64,000 nucleotides of DNA from Gemmatimonadaceae bacterium (GTDB taxonomy: Bacteria; Gemmatimonadota; Gemmatimonadetes; Gemmatimonadales; Gemmatimonadaceae), in the NCBI GenBank assembly GCA_020852815.1, contig JADZAN010000009.1:124001-188000 (forward strand), read 5' to 3'. Below are positions 1 through 7,397 of this stretch, piece after piece (the first letter of the stretch is position 1; the number at the start of each line of letters is the position of its first letter). Under the pieces are notes generated by a model. It had not been told where the DNA came from, did not search any database, and saw only the letters and a program-made list of their open reading frames with translations. A program made the translations under genes and the position numbers.

Positions 1-1226
1 GCCGCCACATTCGCGTCGTCACCCGTGACGGTGATGATGCCGTCCCTGGGCCACTGCGACGCGAGGTGCCACGCCACCACGCGATACGCGTCGAGCGTTG
101 GATCGAGAACTACCGGTATCTGGCGATCGGCTGCCCGGCGCGTGCGCTCCGCGGGGACGACGGCACGCCGACGGGCCACCCCCAGCACCCGAAGCGCGGT
201 GAGACGCTCCGCTTCCACGGCGTCGGCCACGCGCGGGCTTTGCATCTCGTCGAACAGCGCCAGCGCGAAGGTGAGGACGGTGGCAATCACGAGCGCCGCC
301 ACGACCAGGATGGTGAGCGGCGCGAGTTGTGTACGCTCCCGCTCGCGCGTGGCGAGCGAGTCTGCGTGCGCGTTGGCGGCGCGCGCCAGTTGCAGCGATC
401 GATGGGCACTTTCGTAGGCGTTCCACGCCGCTTGTCGCGTCGCCAGCACCGCCTGCGAATCGGGAAGCGCACGCCCGGGCGCCGCGCTGAGCGAATCGAG
501 CGGGTTCGAGGCGCTGTCGCCGGGCGATGCGGCCGCTGGCCGGTCGAGCGCCAGTGCCTGACGAGTGAGCGCGGCCAGTCTCGCCTGGCCAATGCTCGCG
601 ATGCGACGGCCGAACTCGTTGACCTGCGTCGTCAGCGCCACGAAGACCGGATCGACCGTCGCTCCGCCCCCCAGGTCGTCGCGTTCCCGCTGCACCTCGG
701 TGAGCGAGTCCACCAGCGCGCGCACTCGCGCATCCTCCCGAAGTGCAGCGGAGTTTGCGAGGGCGCGGAACGTCTCCGGGAGTGGCGCGTTCTCGGCGCG
801 CTGCAGCAATGCCCCGAGCGACGCGGCGAGTTCGGTGAGCGAATCGCGCGCCGCGGATTGCATCGCCGACGCCGCAATGGGAGTCGCCGCGTTGAGTTGC
901 GCGGCTGTCCGCGCCCGCAACTGCGCCACGGCGCTGTCGGCGGAGACGAGAAGGATCTTCGTCGCCAATTCCCTCGACAGGAGGATCGTCGTGTCGCGAC
1001 GTTCGATGCGATCGGGCGCCACGAGGTTCACAACCCCCTGCGCCCCGGCGGGGAGAAAGAGATAGGCGAGGAGCACGCCGACGAAAACGCCGAATCCCAC
1101 GCCGATCAGGCGCCACGGCCGTTGGAGGACGTTCCGGGCGCGGGCCCCCATCCACGCCGCTCTCGGAATGAACCGGAAGCGGCGCGTGGCGAAGGCGGTG
1201 CGCGAGTACGTACCCGACTTGGGCAT
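1..1226 (-). CDS. Wzz/BY-kinase-like polysaccharide chain-length protein (C-terminus beyond window)
   Basis: The frame is open from an ATG at 1226 through the left edge, so about 408 residues are visible and the C-terminus is missing. One membrane segment lies near residues 39-61 (VGFGVFVGVLLAYLF) and a second near residues 315-338 (TILVVAALVIATVLTF). Between them is a long Ala/Arg/Glu-rich, probably coiled-coil, periplasmic region. After the second segment comes DEMQSPRVADAVEAERLTALRVLG, then a stretch resembling the entry to a P-loop fold (WPRDGIITVTGDD). This two-helix plan is typical of Wzz/GNVR proteins fused to a BY-type tyrosine kinase of exopolysaccharide export. No Walker A lysine is seen before the edge, so kinase activity cannot be judged. 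The start is provisional because the ribosome-binding site is weak. Confidence 0.7.
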   Translation of the reverse strand, partial: MPKSGTYSRTAFATRRFRFIPRAAWMGARARNVLQRPWRLIGVGFGVFVGVLLAYLFLPAGAQGVVNLVAPDRIERRDTTILLSRELATKILLVSADSAVAQLRARTAAQLNAATPIAASAMQSAARDSLTELAASLGALLQRAENAPLPETFRALANSAALREDARVRALVDSLTEVQRERDDLGGGATVDPVFVALTTQVNEFGRRIASIGQARLAALTRQALALDRPAAASPGDSASNPLDSLSAAPGRALPDSQAVLATRQAAWNAYESAHRSLQLARAANAHADSLATRERERTQLAPLTILVVAALVIATVLTFALALFDEMQSPRVADAVEAERLTALRVLGVARRRAVVPAERTRRAADRQIPVVLDPTLDAYRVVAWHLASQWPRDGIITVTGDDANVA

Positions 1227-1301
1227 CGGGATCCCGGGTGAACGTGAGGCGGGTGGAGCCGGTAGAGCAGGTCGAGCGCGTGCGCCAGGTCGCCGCGGCG
1301 A

Positions 1302-1817
1302 CTACTTGATCTCGAGCTCTCCCTTCATTCCCTGCGCAAGTCGCGGGGTCGAGACGAAGGGATAGACCCCTGGCTTGAGGCCGGAAAGGGAGAGCATCCA
1401 CGTCTCGCGCGGGACCGAAAGGAGCGGCGAGTGCCCGTTGGCGCCGTTGGGCATGTTGGCCACCAGTTGCATGCGCGTTTCCTCCGGTACCCGGTCGAGG
1501 TCGAACGCCACCTCGTGCGGCCCGCCCGAAACGACCACGAAGCGAACTTCATCGCCCGGCTTGGCCTCGATGCGCGCGGGTTCGAACCGGTATCCCTTCG
1601 AGTCGCCGATCATCTTCACTTCGATGATGCTCCCCGCCACTGGCGCCTGGGGCGAGGCGGCGGCTCCGGTCACGGCCGGTCCCGGGGTGGTGGAATCCGC
1701 GGGACTGGACTCGGCGGCGGCGCCCGGCGCGGCTCGGGAGGTGCCGAGCTTGGGTTCACCGCCGCCGCACGCGGCCAGCAGTGCGAGAACGGAACCGGTG
1801 AGAAAGGTGTGTCGCAT
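1302..1817 (-). CDS. Cupredoxin-like lipoprotein
   Basis: The product has 171 residues. It begins MRHTFLTGSVLALLAACGGG, a signal peptide with the lipobox LAAC, so it is expected to be lipid-anchored outside the cytoplasm. A Pro/Ala/Ser-rich linker of about 50 residues follows. The C-terminal domain of about 100 residues has a plastocyanin/azurin-type pattern: KPGDEVRFVVVSGGPHEVAF, an N-terminal copper-ligand-like His, and a C-terminal VYPFVSTPRLAQGMKGEL. The Cys that usually sits in the second half of the copper site is replaced (PFVSTP), so type-1 copper binding is doubtful; the His and the terminal Met remain. It is divergent from the his leader. The ATG at 1817 is chosen because it starts the signal peptide. 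Confidence 0.75.
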   Translation of the reverse strand: MRHTFLTGSVLALLAACGGGEPKLGTSRAAPGAAAESSPADSTTPGPAVTGAAASPQAPVAGSIIEVKMIGDSKGYRFEPARIEAKPGDEVRFVVVSGGPHEVAFDLDRVPEETRMQLVANMPNGANGHSPLLSVPRETWMLSLSGLKPGVYPFVSTPRLAQGMKGELEIK

Positions 1818-1935
1818 GCGATACTGCCGTTGAGTGACGTCGAAATATGGAGTGGGCGCACCAGCGTTGCGGACTTCGCCCCGCCCTGGGCAGCGACCAA
1901 GGGGACGAACGAAGCGCCTGTACGAGACGATCGAG

Positions 1936-1964
1936 TTGACGCTCCCGGTCACGAGGACTACGTT
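1936..1964 (+). promoter_or_regulatory. Candidate sigma-70 promoter of the his operon
   Basis: TTGACG at 1936-1941 is followed after 17 nt by TACGTT at 1959-1964. Transcription would start at about 1969-1973, essentially at the ATG (1971) of the leader peptide, so the leader peptide may be translated from a leaderless or nearly leaderless transcript. A GAGGA at 1953-1957 could act as a distant ribosome-binding site if transcription starts further upstream. The -35 element is good and the -10 element is weak. Confidence 0.45.
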
Positions 1965-1970
1965 CCGCCC

Positions 1971-2051
1971 ATGCTTCGCACGGCGACCCGCCACCACCAT
2001 GCGCATCACGGCCATACCCTGACGGGTCTGGGCGTCATTCGCGTGCGGTAG
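1971..2051 (+). CDS. hisL: His operon leader peptide (attenuation peptide)
   Basis: This is a 26-codon reading frame: ATG CTT CGC ACG GCG ACC CGC, then six His codons within eight positions (HHHAHHGH at 1992-2015), then a 10-residue tail and TAG at 2049-2051. It lies 109 nt before hisG and directly upstream of a perfect intrinsic terminator. A run of codons for the end-product amino acid in a short ORF ahead of a biosynthetic operon is the hallmark of ribosome-mediated attenuation, as in enterobacterial hisL. His starvation would stall the ribosome on these codons. The sequence shows the peptide and the RNA pairing; regulation itself is inferred. Confidence 0.85.
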   Translation: MLRTATRHHHAHHGHTLTGLGVIRVR

Positions 2052-2116
2052 TTGGCAGACACATCGCCAGCGGCGCACCAGACGCCGAGGCCCGTCCCCA
2101 GTGGACGGGCCTTTTT
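2021..2116 (+). promoter_or_regulatory. Histidine attenuator: antiterminator and terminator alternatives
   Basis: Two mutually exclusive structures can be drawn. Terminator: 2088-2097 (AGGCCCGTCC) pairs perfectly with 2103-2112 (GGACGGGCCT), with a 5-nt loop and the U-rich run TTTTTCTTTCTTT. Antiterminator: 2021-2036 (GACGGGTCTGGGCGTC), just after the His codons, pairs with 2081-2096 (GACGCCGAGGCCCGTC), with one mismatch and one G-U pair. That pairing captures the 5' half of the terminator stem. A third small hairpin is possible at 2071-2087. A ribosome stalled on the first His codons leaves 2021-2036 free and permits read-through. A ribosome that reaches the stop codon covers this segment and lets the terminator form. 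Confidence 0.85.
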
Positions 2117-2160
2117 CTTTCTTTGACCTTCCCGTTTTCCTGCACCGCGACATTCGCAAC

Positions 2161-3027
2161 ATGCTCAGGATCGCCTTGCCCAACAAAGGGCGGCTCGCCG
2201 AGGAAGCACGCGAGCTCTTCAATGACGCCGGACTCGAGGTCCGTGCCCAGGGGGACCGCGCCCTCACGGCCTCGCTCGGCGGGGAATTCGAAGCGCTCTT
2301 CGTGCGGGCGCAGGACATCCCCGAATTCGTGGCCGACGGGGCGGCCGATGCCGGGGTCACCGGATGGGACCTCGTGTGCGAGTCGGAGCGGCCGCTCGAC
2401 TCACGGCTCGACCTGGGTTTCGGGAAGTGCCGTCTGGTCGTGGCGGTACGCGACGAATCGTCGCTGCGGGCGGTGGGCGATCTCCCGGCGGGCTCGCGAG
2501 TGGCGACCGTCTTCCCGCGCGTGACGCGCGCCTTCTTCGACCGGCACGCCGTCGGCGTCGAGGTGGTCCCGGTAAGCGGGGCAGCCGAGATCGCGCCGCA
2601 CCTGGGGATCGCCGACATCGTCGTCGACCTCACCTCGACCGGCTCGACGCTGAAGGTGAACGGGCTCCGCGAGGTGCAAACGGTGATGACCTCGACGGCG
2701 CGTCTGATCGCCGCCCCAGGGGCCGCCGCGCGGAACGCCGCGAAGGGACAGGCGCTCTCCGAACTGACGTCGGCGCTGGAGTCGGTGCTGCGGGCTCGCG
2801 GGCAGCGCTATCTCATGGCCAACGTCCCGCGAGAGGCGCTGCCGCAGGTGAAGGAGGTGATTCCCGGGCTCAACGGCCCGACGGTGATCGACCTCATGAA
2901 TGGCGGGAGCCACGTGGCGGTGCACGCCGTGGTTCCCGCCGCCACAGTCTACCGGACCATCGCCTCGCTCAAGTCGTTGGGTGCGGAAGGGATCCTGGTG
3001 ACCCGAATCGAGAGGTTGATGCCGTGA
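2161..3027 (+). CDS. hisG: ATP phosphoribosyltransferase, long form
   Basis: HisG couples ATP and PRPP to give phosphoribosyl-ATP, the first committed step of histidine synthesis. The product has 288 residues, the length of the long form that carries its own C-terminal regulatory (histidine-binding) domain, so no HisZ is required. The N-terminal LRIALPNKGRLAEEA and the PRPP-binding segment DLTSTGSTLKVNG (around residue 158) fit the family. The C-terminal domain runs from about residue 215, with YLMANVPREALPQVKEVIPG and a terminal ATVYRTIASLKSLGAEGILV. The ATG at 2161 is preferred because it precedes the conserved core; the frame extends upstream into the terminator. First gene of the his operon, overlapping hisD by 4 nt. 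Confidence 0.96.
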   Translation: MLRIALPNKGRLAEEARELFNDAGLEVRAQGDRALTASLGGEFEALFVRAQDIPEFVADGAADAGVTGWDLVCESERPLDSRLDLGFGKCRLVVAVRDESSLRAVGDLPAGSRVATVFPRVTRAFFDRHAVGVEVVPVSGAAEIAPHLGIADIVVDLTSTGSTLKVNGLREVQTVMTSTARLIAAPGAAARNAAKGQALSELTSALESVLRARGQRYLMANVPREALPQVKEVIPGLNGPTVIDLMNGGSHVAVHAVVPAATVYRTIASLKSLGAEGILVTRIERLMP

Positions 3028-4355
3028 GCACGAGGCCCAGCAACGGTTTGCTCCCGCTGCGATTTCGCGGCGCCGCCAGGTCGCTCACGCCGGAACTGAC
3101 CAAGGCGTTGTTCGATCGCGGGACGGCGGACAACGACGTCATGCGCGACACGGTCTCGGCGATCATCGACGCGGTGCGGCACGACGGCGACTCCGTGCTC
3201 AAGTCGCTGGCCCGTGAATACGACCACGTCACGCTCAAGCGGCTCGACGTGCCAAAGGGCGAGTGGACGAAGGCGCTCGATGCGCTCGATCCGGCCGTAC
3301 GCACGGCAATGGAGCGTTCGGCGCGCAACATCGAGGCGGCGCACCGGGCCTTTGTCCCCGGCGTGACCGAAGTGGAGACGGAACCGGGGATCATCATCGG
3401 GCGCCGGCCGGACGCGTTAGGTTCGGTGGGGGTCTACGCCCCTGGGGGGCGGGCGGCGTACCCCTCGTCGGTGCTCATGGGGGCGATTCCGGCGCGCGTG
3501 GCCGGCGTTGGCGAGATCGTGCTCTGCTCTCCGCCGGGTAGCAACGGCCTGCCGTCGCCTGCCGTGCTGGCCGCCTGTGCGATCGCGAAGGTCGACAGGG
3601 TTTTCGCGTTAGGCGGTGCCGGCGCCATTGCCGCGATGGCCTACGGGACGCAGAGTGTTCCGCGCGTCGACCGCATCGTGGGGCCGGGCAACGCGTGGGT
3701 CACGGAGGCCAAGGTGCAAGTGGCCAAGGCGTGCGCGATCGACTCGCCGGCGGGGCCGAGCGAACTGCTCGTGATCGCCGACGGCTCTGCCGACACCGCC
3801 CAGGTGGCGCGCGAGATCCTGGCACAGGCTGAACACGACCCGATGGCGTGCGTGGTGGCGGTCGCGATAGGCGACGACGTTGCGGCGCGGATCGAGACGG
3901 CGCTGGAGACGATGGTAGGCGGCTATGGCCGGTCGGCAATCATCCGCCAGGCGCTGGAGGCAAACGGTGGCGTGCTTTCGGTCGACTCGCTCGAGGAGGC
4001 GGTGCGCCTGGCCAATGCGTACGCCGCCGAGCATTTGCTGCTGGCGGTGGCCGACCCGGGACTCGTGCTCCCGGCGCTGCGCAACCAGGGGACGATCTTC
4101 ATGGGGACGTCGGCATCGGTGTCGTTCGGCGACTACATGACCGGCGCCAACCACACGCTGCCCACCAACGGGCTGGCGCGGTCGTACTCGGGACTGTCGA
4201 CGCTCGACTTCATCCGGTGGACGACGTACCAGCGGGTGACGCCCGAGGCGGCGGCTCGCCTTGCCGCGGATGTTGGCGCCTTCGCCGAGGCCGAGGGTCT
4301 CGACGGACACGCCCGCGCCGCTCGCGCCTGGGGACGCCCCGGGGGGGCGACGTGA
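3024..4355 (+). CDS. hisD: Histidinol dehydrogenase
   Basis: This enzyme oxidises L-histidinol to L-histidine through the aldehyde with two NAD+, the last two steps of the pathway. It has 443 residues, normal for the family. Family signatures include YAPGGRAAYPSSVLMGAIPA, GGAGAIAAMAYGTQSVP, DRIVGPGNAWVTEAK, DSPAGPSELLV, the zinc/catalytic region ILAQAEHDPMA, and HTLPTNGLARSYSGLST. The GTG start at 3024 lies in a GTGA overlap with the hisG stop, so translation is probably coupled. In-frame ATGs lie only well inside the domain. Confidence 0.96.
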   Translation: MSTRPSNGLLPLRFRGAARSLTPELTKALFDRGTADNDVMRDTVSAIIDAVRHDGDSVLKSLAREYDHVTLKRLDVPKGEWTKALDALDPAVRTAMERSARNIEAAHRAFVPGVTEVETEPGIIIGRRPDALGSVGVYAPGGRAAYPSSVLMGAIPARVAGVGEIVLCSPPGSNGLPSPAVLAACAIAKVDRVFALGGAGAIAAMAYGTQSVPRVDRIVGPGNAWVTEAKVQVAKACAIDSPAGPSELLVIADGSADTAQVAREILAQAEHDPMACVVAVAIGDDVAARIETALETMVGGYGRSAIIRQALEANGGVLSVDSLEEAVRLANAYAAEHLLLAVADPGLVLPALRNQGTIFMGTSASVSFGDYMTGANHTLPTNGLARSYSGLSTLDFIRWTTYQRVTPEAAARLAADVGAFAEAEGLDGHARAARAWGRPGGAT

Positions 4356-5443
4356 GCGCCAACGCCTGGTCGCCGCGCAGCGCCTACCGGGAGCTGCGCG
4401 CGTACGACGTGGACCCGACGCCATGCGACATCGCGCTGGCCGACAACACGTCGCCCTTTGGCGCGCCGCCGGCGGCGTTGCGCGCGATTGCGGCGGGCGT
4501 GGGGAATGGGCTGGCGCAGTACCCGAGCACGTATTCGCGCCCCCTGCGCGAAGGCATTGCCGCATATATCGGCGTTGCGCCTGACGAGGTGATGGTGGGG
4601 TGCGGGTCGGACGAGATCATGGGATGCGCCTTTCGCGCGCTGGGAGAGCCCGGCGACCGTGTGGCCTATATGGATCCCACGTTCGTGATGGCGCGCGTCT
4701 TCGCGGCCACCAACTCGCTCATCCCGGTCCCTGTCCCGCTCACCCCGCGACTGGACGCCGACGCCGAGGCACTCGTCGCCGCGCAGGCCCGCCTCACCTA
4801 CGTCTGCACGCCGAACAACCCCACGGGACTCCCCATCGCCAGCTCGTCGCTGGACCACGTGCTCGGCCACGCGCGCGGACTCGTCCTCATCGACGAGGCG
4901 TATGCCGAGTTCGCGGGGAGCAACCTGGCGCGCGAAGCGCCGGCGCACGGTCGTTCGCTGGTGTTCCGCACCTTCTCCAAGGCGTTCGGGCTGGCGGGGA
5001 TGCGGATCGGCTTCGCCGTCGGGGCGCGTGCGCTCATCGCCGAACTGGAAAAGGCGCGCGGCCCTTTCACCGTCACCGCGTTAGGCGAACGGGCGGCGTT
5101 GGCCGCGGTGACGGAGGACGTGGCGTGGGTGAGGGCGAACGTGGCGCGAGTCGTGGAGGCGCGCGCGCGCTTCTCCTCGGCGCTGCGGGGGCACGGGTTC
5201 GCACCGCTCCCCAGCGCCGCGAACTTCGTCCTTCTTCCGGTCGACGACGCGCGCGCGGCGCATGGCGCGCTGCGTGCGCGCGGGATCCTGGTGCGTCACT
5301 TCACGCAACTTCCCGGCATTGGCGACGCGTTGCGCATCAGCATCGCCGACTGGCCCCTGATGGAGCGCGTGCTCGACGCGTTGCTCGATAGCCTCCCGCA
5401 CGTGCCCCGTCCGCTGGGCGCGGGGGAGCGCGCCGATGCCTGA
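4352..5443 (+). CDS. hisC: Histidinol-phosphate aminotransferase
   Basis: A PLP enzyme of fold type I that transfers an amino group from glutamate to imidazole-acetol phosphate. It has 363 residues. The Schiff-base lysine is K210 in RTFSKAFGLAGMRIGF. Other signatures are LADNTSPFGAPPAALRAI near the N-terminus, VCTPNNPTGLPI and VLIDEAYAEF. The start is GTG at 4352, overlapping the hisD stop by 4 nt. The 3' end overlaps hisH by 8 nt. Its place between hisD and hisH makes the histidine role far more likely than a general aromatic aminotransferase role. Confidence 0.95.
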   Translation: MSANAWSPRSAYRELRAYDVDPTPCDIALADNTSPFGAPPAALRAIAAGVGNGLAQYPSTYSRPLREGIAAYIGVAPDEVMVGCGSDEIMGCAFRALGEPGDRVAYMDPTFVMARVFAATNSLIPVPVPLTPRLDADAEALVAAQARLTYVCTPNNPTGLPIASSSLDHVLGHARGLVLIDEAYAEFAGSNLAREAPAHGRSLVFRTFSKAFGLAGMRIGFAVGARALIAELEKARGPFTVTALGERAALAAVTEDVAWVRANVARVVEARARFSSALRGHGFAPLPSAANFVLLPVDDARAAHGALRARGILVRHFTQLPGIGDALRISIADWPLMERVLDALLDSLPHVPRPLGAGERADA

Positions 5444-6050
5444 GTCGCGGCGACCGCGGATCACCGTCTTCGACTACGGCGCCGGCAACCTGCACTCGCT
5501 GGCCAAGGCGGTGGCGTCGTTCGGCATCGCGCCGGTGATCGAGGTGGATCCCGTGCGGGCGGTCGAGACCGACCTCTTGCTCCTGCCGGGCGTGGGGGCG
5601 TTCACGCCGGCTGCCGAACGTTTGTCCGCGGGAGCGGACGTGATGCGCAATGCCCTGCGCGGCGGTCTCCCCTGCCTTGGCATCTGCCTCGGCATGCAGT
5701 TGCTGTTCGACGGGAGCGATGAGGGGCCGGGGGCCGGACTCGGCGTGATTCCCGGGCGCGTCGAACGGATCAACGCGGCGCGCCTTCCGCAGATCGGGTG
5801 GAACTCGCTGGAGGCACCAACCGAGGCCTTGCTGGACGCGTCGGGACTGCACGACGTGTACTACGCGAACTCGTTCATCTGCCGCCCGCACGACGTCACC
5901 TGTGTCACGTCGTGGAGCACGCACGAGGGCGATCGCTTCGCCGCCTCCGTGCGCGTGGGACGCACCGTGGGCGTGCAGTTCCATCCGGAGAAGTCCTCGA
6001 GCGCCGGGGTGGCGTTCATTCATGCCTTCCTCAAGGAGATGCTCGGATGA
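5436..6050 (+). CDS. hisH: Imidazole glycerol phosphate synthase, glutaminase subunit
   Basis: Class I glutamine amidotransferase of 204 residues that feeds ammonia to HisF. It shows VFDYGAGNLHSL at the N-terminus, the nucleophile Cys84 in CLGICLGMQLLFDGSDEG, and the His/Glu pair in GVQFHPEKSSS. The partner hisF lies two genes downstream. It overlaps hisC by 8 nt and hisA by 4 nt (ATGA). Confidence 0.96.
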   Translation: MPESRRPRITVFDYGAGNLHSLAKAVASFGIAPVIEVDPVRAVETDLLLLPGVGAFTPAAERLSAGADVMRNALRGGLPCLGICLGMQLLFDGSDEGPGAGLGVIPGRVERINAARLPQIGWNSLEAPTEALLDASGLHDVYYANSFICRPHDVTCVTSWSTHEGDRFAASVRVGRTVGVQFHPEKSSSAGVAFIHAFLKEMLG

Positions 6051-6760
6051 TCGCCATTCCCGCCGTGGACTTGCGTGAGGGAAAGTGCGTGCAACTGGTG
6101 GGCGGCGAGTATGCGCAGGAGCGCGTGCGCCTCGACGACCCGGTGGCGGTGGCGCGCGAATGGATTCGCCACGGCTTCGCGCGGCTGCACGTGGTGGACC
6201 TCGACGCGGCGTTAGGCAAGGGGAGCAACCTCGCCATCGTTCGCGACATCGTGCGCGAGGGGGGCGCCGACGTGCAGGTGGGCGGCGGGCTGCGCACCTC
6301 CGAGGCGGTGGACGAGATCCTCGACGAGGGGGCGCGCTACGCGATCGTCGGGACACGCGCGCTGGAGGACCTCGACTGGCTCGCCGAGCTGGCCCAGGAC
6401 AACCCGGGCGAGATCATCGTCGCCGCCGATGTGCGCGACCGAAAGGTCGTGACGCGCGGGTGGCAGCACACCCTGGCGCGCGACGTGATCGACATGGTGG
6501 AGGAGATGCGCGCGCTCCCGCTGGCGGCGCTGCTGGTGACCGCCGTGCACCGCGAAGGGCAGCTGCAAGGGACCGACCTTCCGCTCATGGAGGATGTCGT
6601 GGACGCGGCGGAGTTCCCCGTCTATGCCGCTGGCGGCGTGGGGAGCGTCGGCGACCTCCACGCGCTGCAGGACCGCGGCGTGGCGGGCGCCGTGATCGGA
6701 ATGGCACTGTACACCGGCGCGATCGACCCACGCGCCATTGTAGATGAGTTCGCGGCGTGA
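6047..6760 (+). CDS. hisA: ProFAR isomerase
   Basis: 1-(5-phosphoribosyl)-5-[(5-phosphoribosylamino)methylideneamino]imidazole-4-carboxamide isomerase, a TIM barrel of 237 residues. The N-terminus IPAVDLREGKCVQLVGG carries the catalytic Asp of half-barrel 1. The phosphate-binding repeats VQVGGGLRTSEAV and VYAAGGVGSVGDLHAL are both present, as expected from the duplicated half-barrel ancestry shared with HisF. The ATG at 6047 overlaps the hisH stop by 4 nt. Confidence 0.95.
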   Translation: MIAIPAVDLREGKCVQLVGGEYAQERVRLDDPVAVAREWIRHGFARLHVVDLDAALGKGSNLAIVRDIVREGGADVQVGGGLRTSEAVDEILDEGARYAIVGTRALEDLDWLAELAQDNPGEIIVAADVRDRKVVTRGWQHTLARDVIDMVEEMRALPLAALLVTAVHREGQLQGTDLPLMEDVVDAAEFPVYAAGGVGSVGDLHALQDRGVAGAVIGMALYTGAIDPRAIVDEFAA

Positions 6761-6785
6761 GCATCGCCGAACAGGAGACGACGAG

Positions 6786-7397
6786 ATGAGCACGGTTGAG
6801 CGCGAGACGCGCGAGACGACGATCCGCGTGACCGTCACGCGTGGCGGTGGCGAGGTGACGGTGGACACCAGCGTCCCGTTCCTCGATCACATGCTGCTGA
6901 CGTGGGCGCGTTACGCGGGGCTCGGGCTGTCAGTGCACGCGCGCGGCGACTTGCGACACCACATCATCGAGGACGTGGCGATCGCCGTGGGCGCCGCCTT
7001 CAAGGGAGCCGTCCCCGAAACGGCCGCGCGCTACGGCGACCGCGTGATCCCGATGGACGAGGCACTCGTCGCCTGCGCCATCGACGTGGGGGGGCGCTTC
7101 TACTACGAAGGACCACTCCCGAGCACCCTGTACGATCACTTCATGCGCTCGTTCGCCGAGCACGCCGGCTGCACGTTGCACCTGCAGGTAATCCGCGGGC
7201 GCGACCGGCACCACATCGTGGAGGGGGCGTTCAAGGCGCTGGGACTCGCGACGCGCGATGCGCTCGTCGACAGCGGCGGCGTCTTCTCCACCAAGGGAAG
7301 CGTCTCGCTGCATCGCGACGCACGAAGCGACGCACGAAGCGACACGCGAAGCGACGTGCCTGACGAACCACGCCGCGGCTCGCGGGAGGCGCGCTGA
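6786..7397 (+). CDS. hisB: Imidazoleglycerol-phosphate dehydratase
   Basis: Monofunctional IGP dehydratase of 203 residues; the histidinol phosphatase is encoded separately by the downstream hisN. Metal and catalytic His/Glu residues are seen in VPFLDHMLLTWARYAG, LRHHIIEDVAIAVG and RDRHHIVEGAFKALG. The ATG at 6786 follows AGGAG at about 6773 and begins MSTVERETRETTIRV, the usual family start; an upstream in-frame ATG at 6744 lies inside hisA. After the conserved end (GSVSLHRD) there is a non-conserved tail of about 25 residues, DARSDARSDTRSDVP, encoded by a 12-nt tandem repeat. Confidence 0.95.
   Translation: MSTVERETRETTIRVTVTRGGGEVTVDTSVPFLDHMLLTWARYAGLGLSVHARGDLRHHIIEDVAIAVGAAFKGAVPETAARYGDRVIPMDEALVACAIDVGGRFYYEGPLPSTLYDHFMRSFAEHAGCTLHLQVIRGRDRHHIVEGAFKALGLATRDALVDSGGVFSTKGSVSLHRDARSDARSDTRSDVPDEPRRGSREAR
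7315..7362 (+). repeat. 12-nt tandem repeat in the 3' end of hisB
   Basis: Four adjacent units of the form GCGACGCACGAA (7315-7326, 7327-7338, 7339-7350, and a degenerate fourth unit at 7351-7362) encode repeated Arg-Ser-Asp-Ala or Thr. They lie outside the conserved IGP dehydratase fold, so this looks like expansion of a short repeat into a C-terminal tail. Confidence 0.7.

Noticed and set aside
19-1401. Long Arg-rich frames on both strands across 19-1401
   Set aside because: They are shadows of the true minus-strand frame, which stays open to the left edge and shows two membrane helices and a sensible signal; the shadow products are low-complexity Arg/Ala/Gly.
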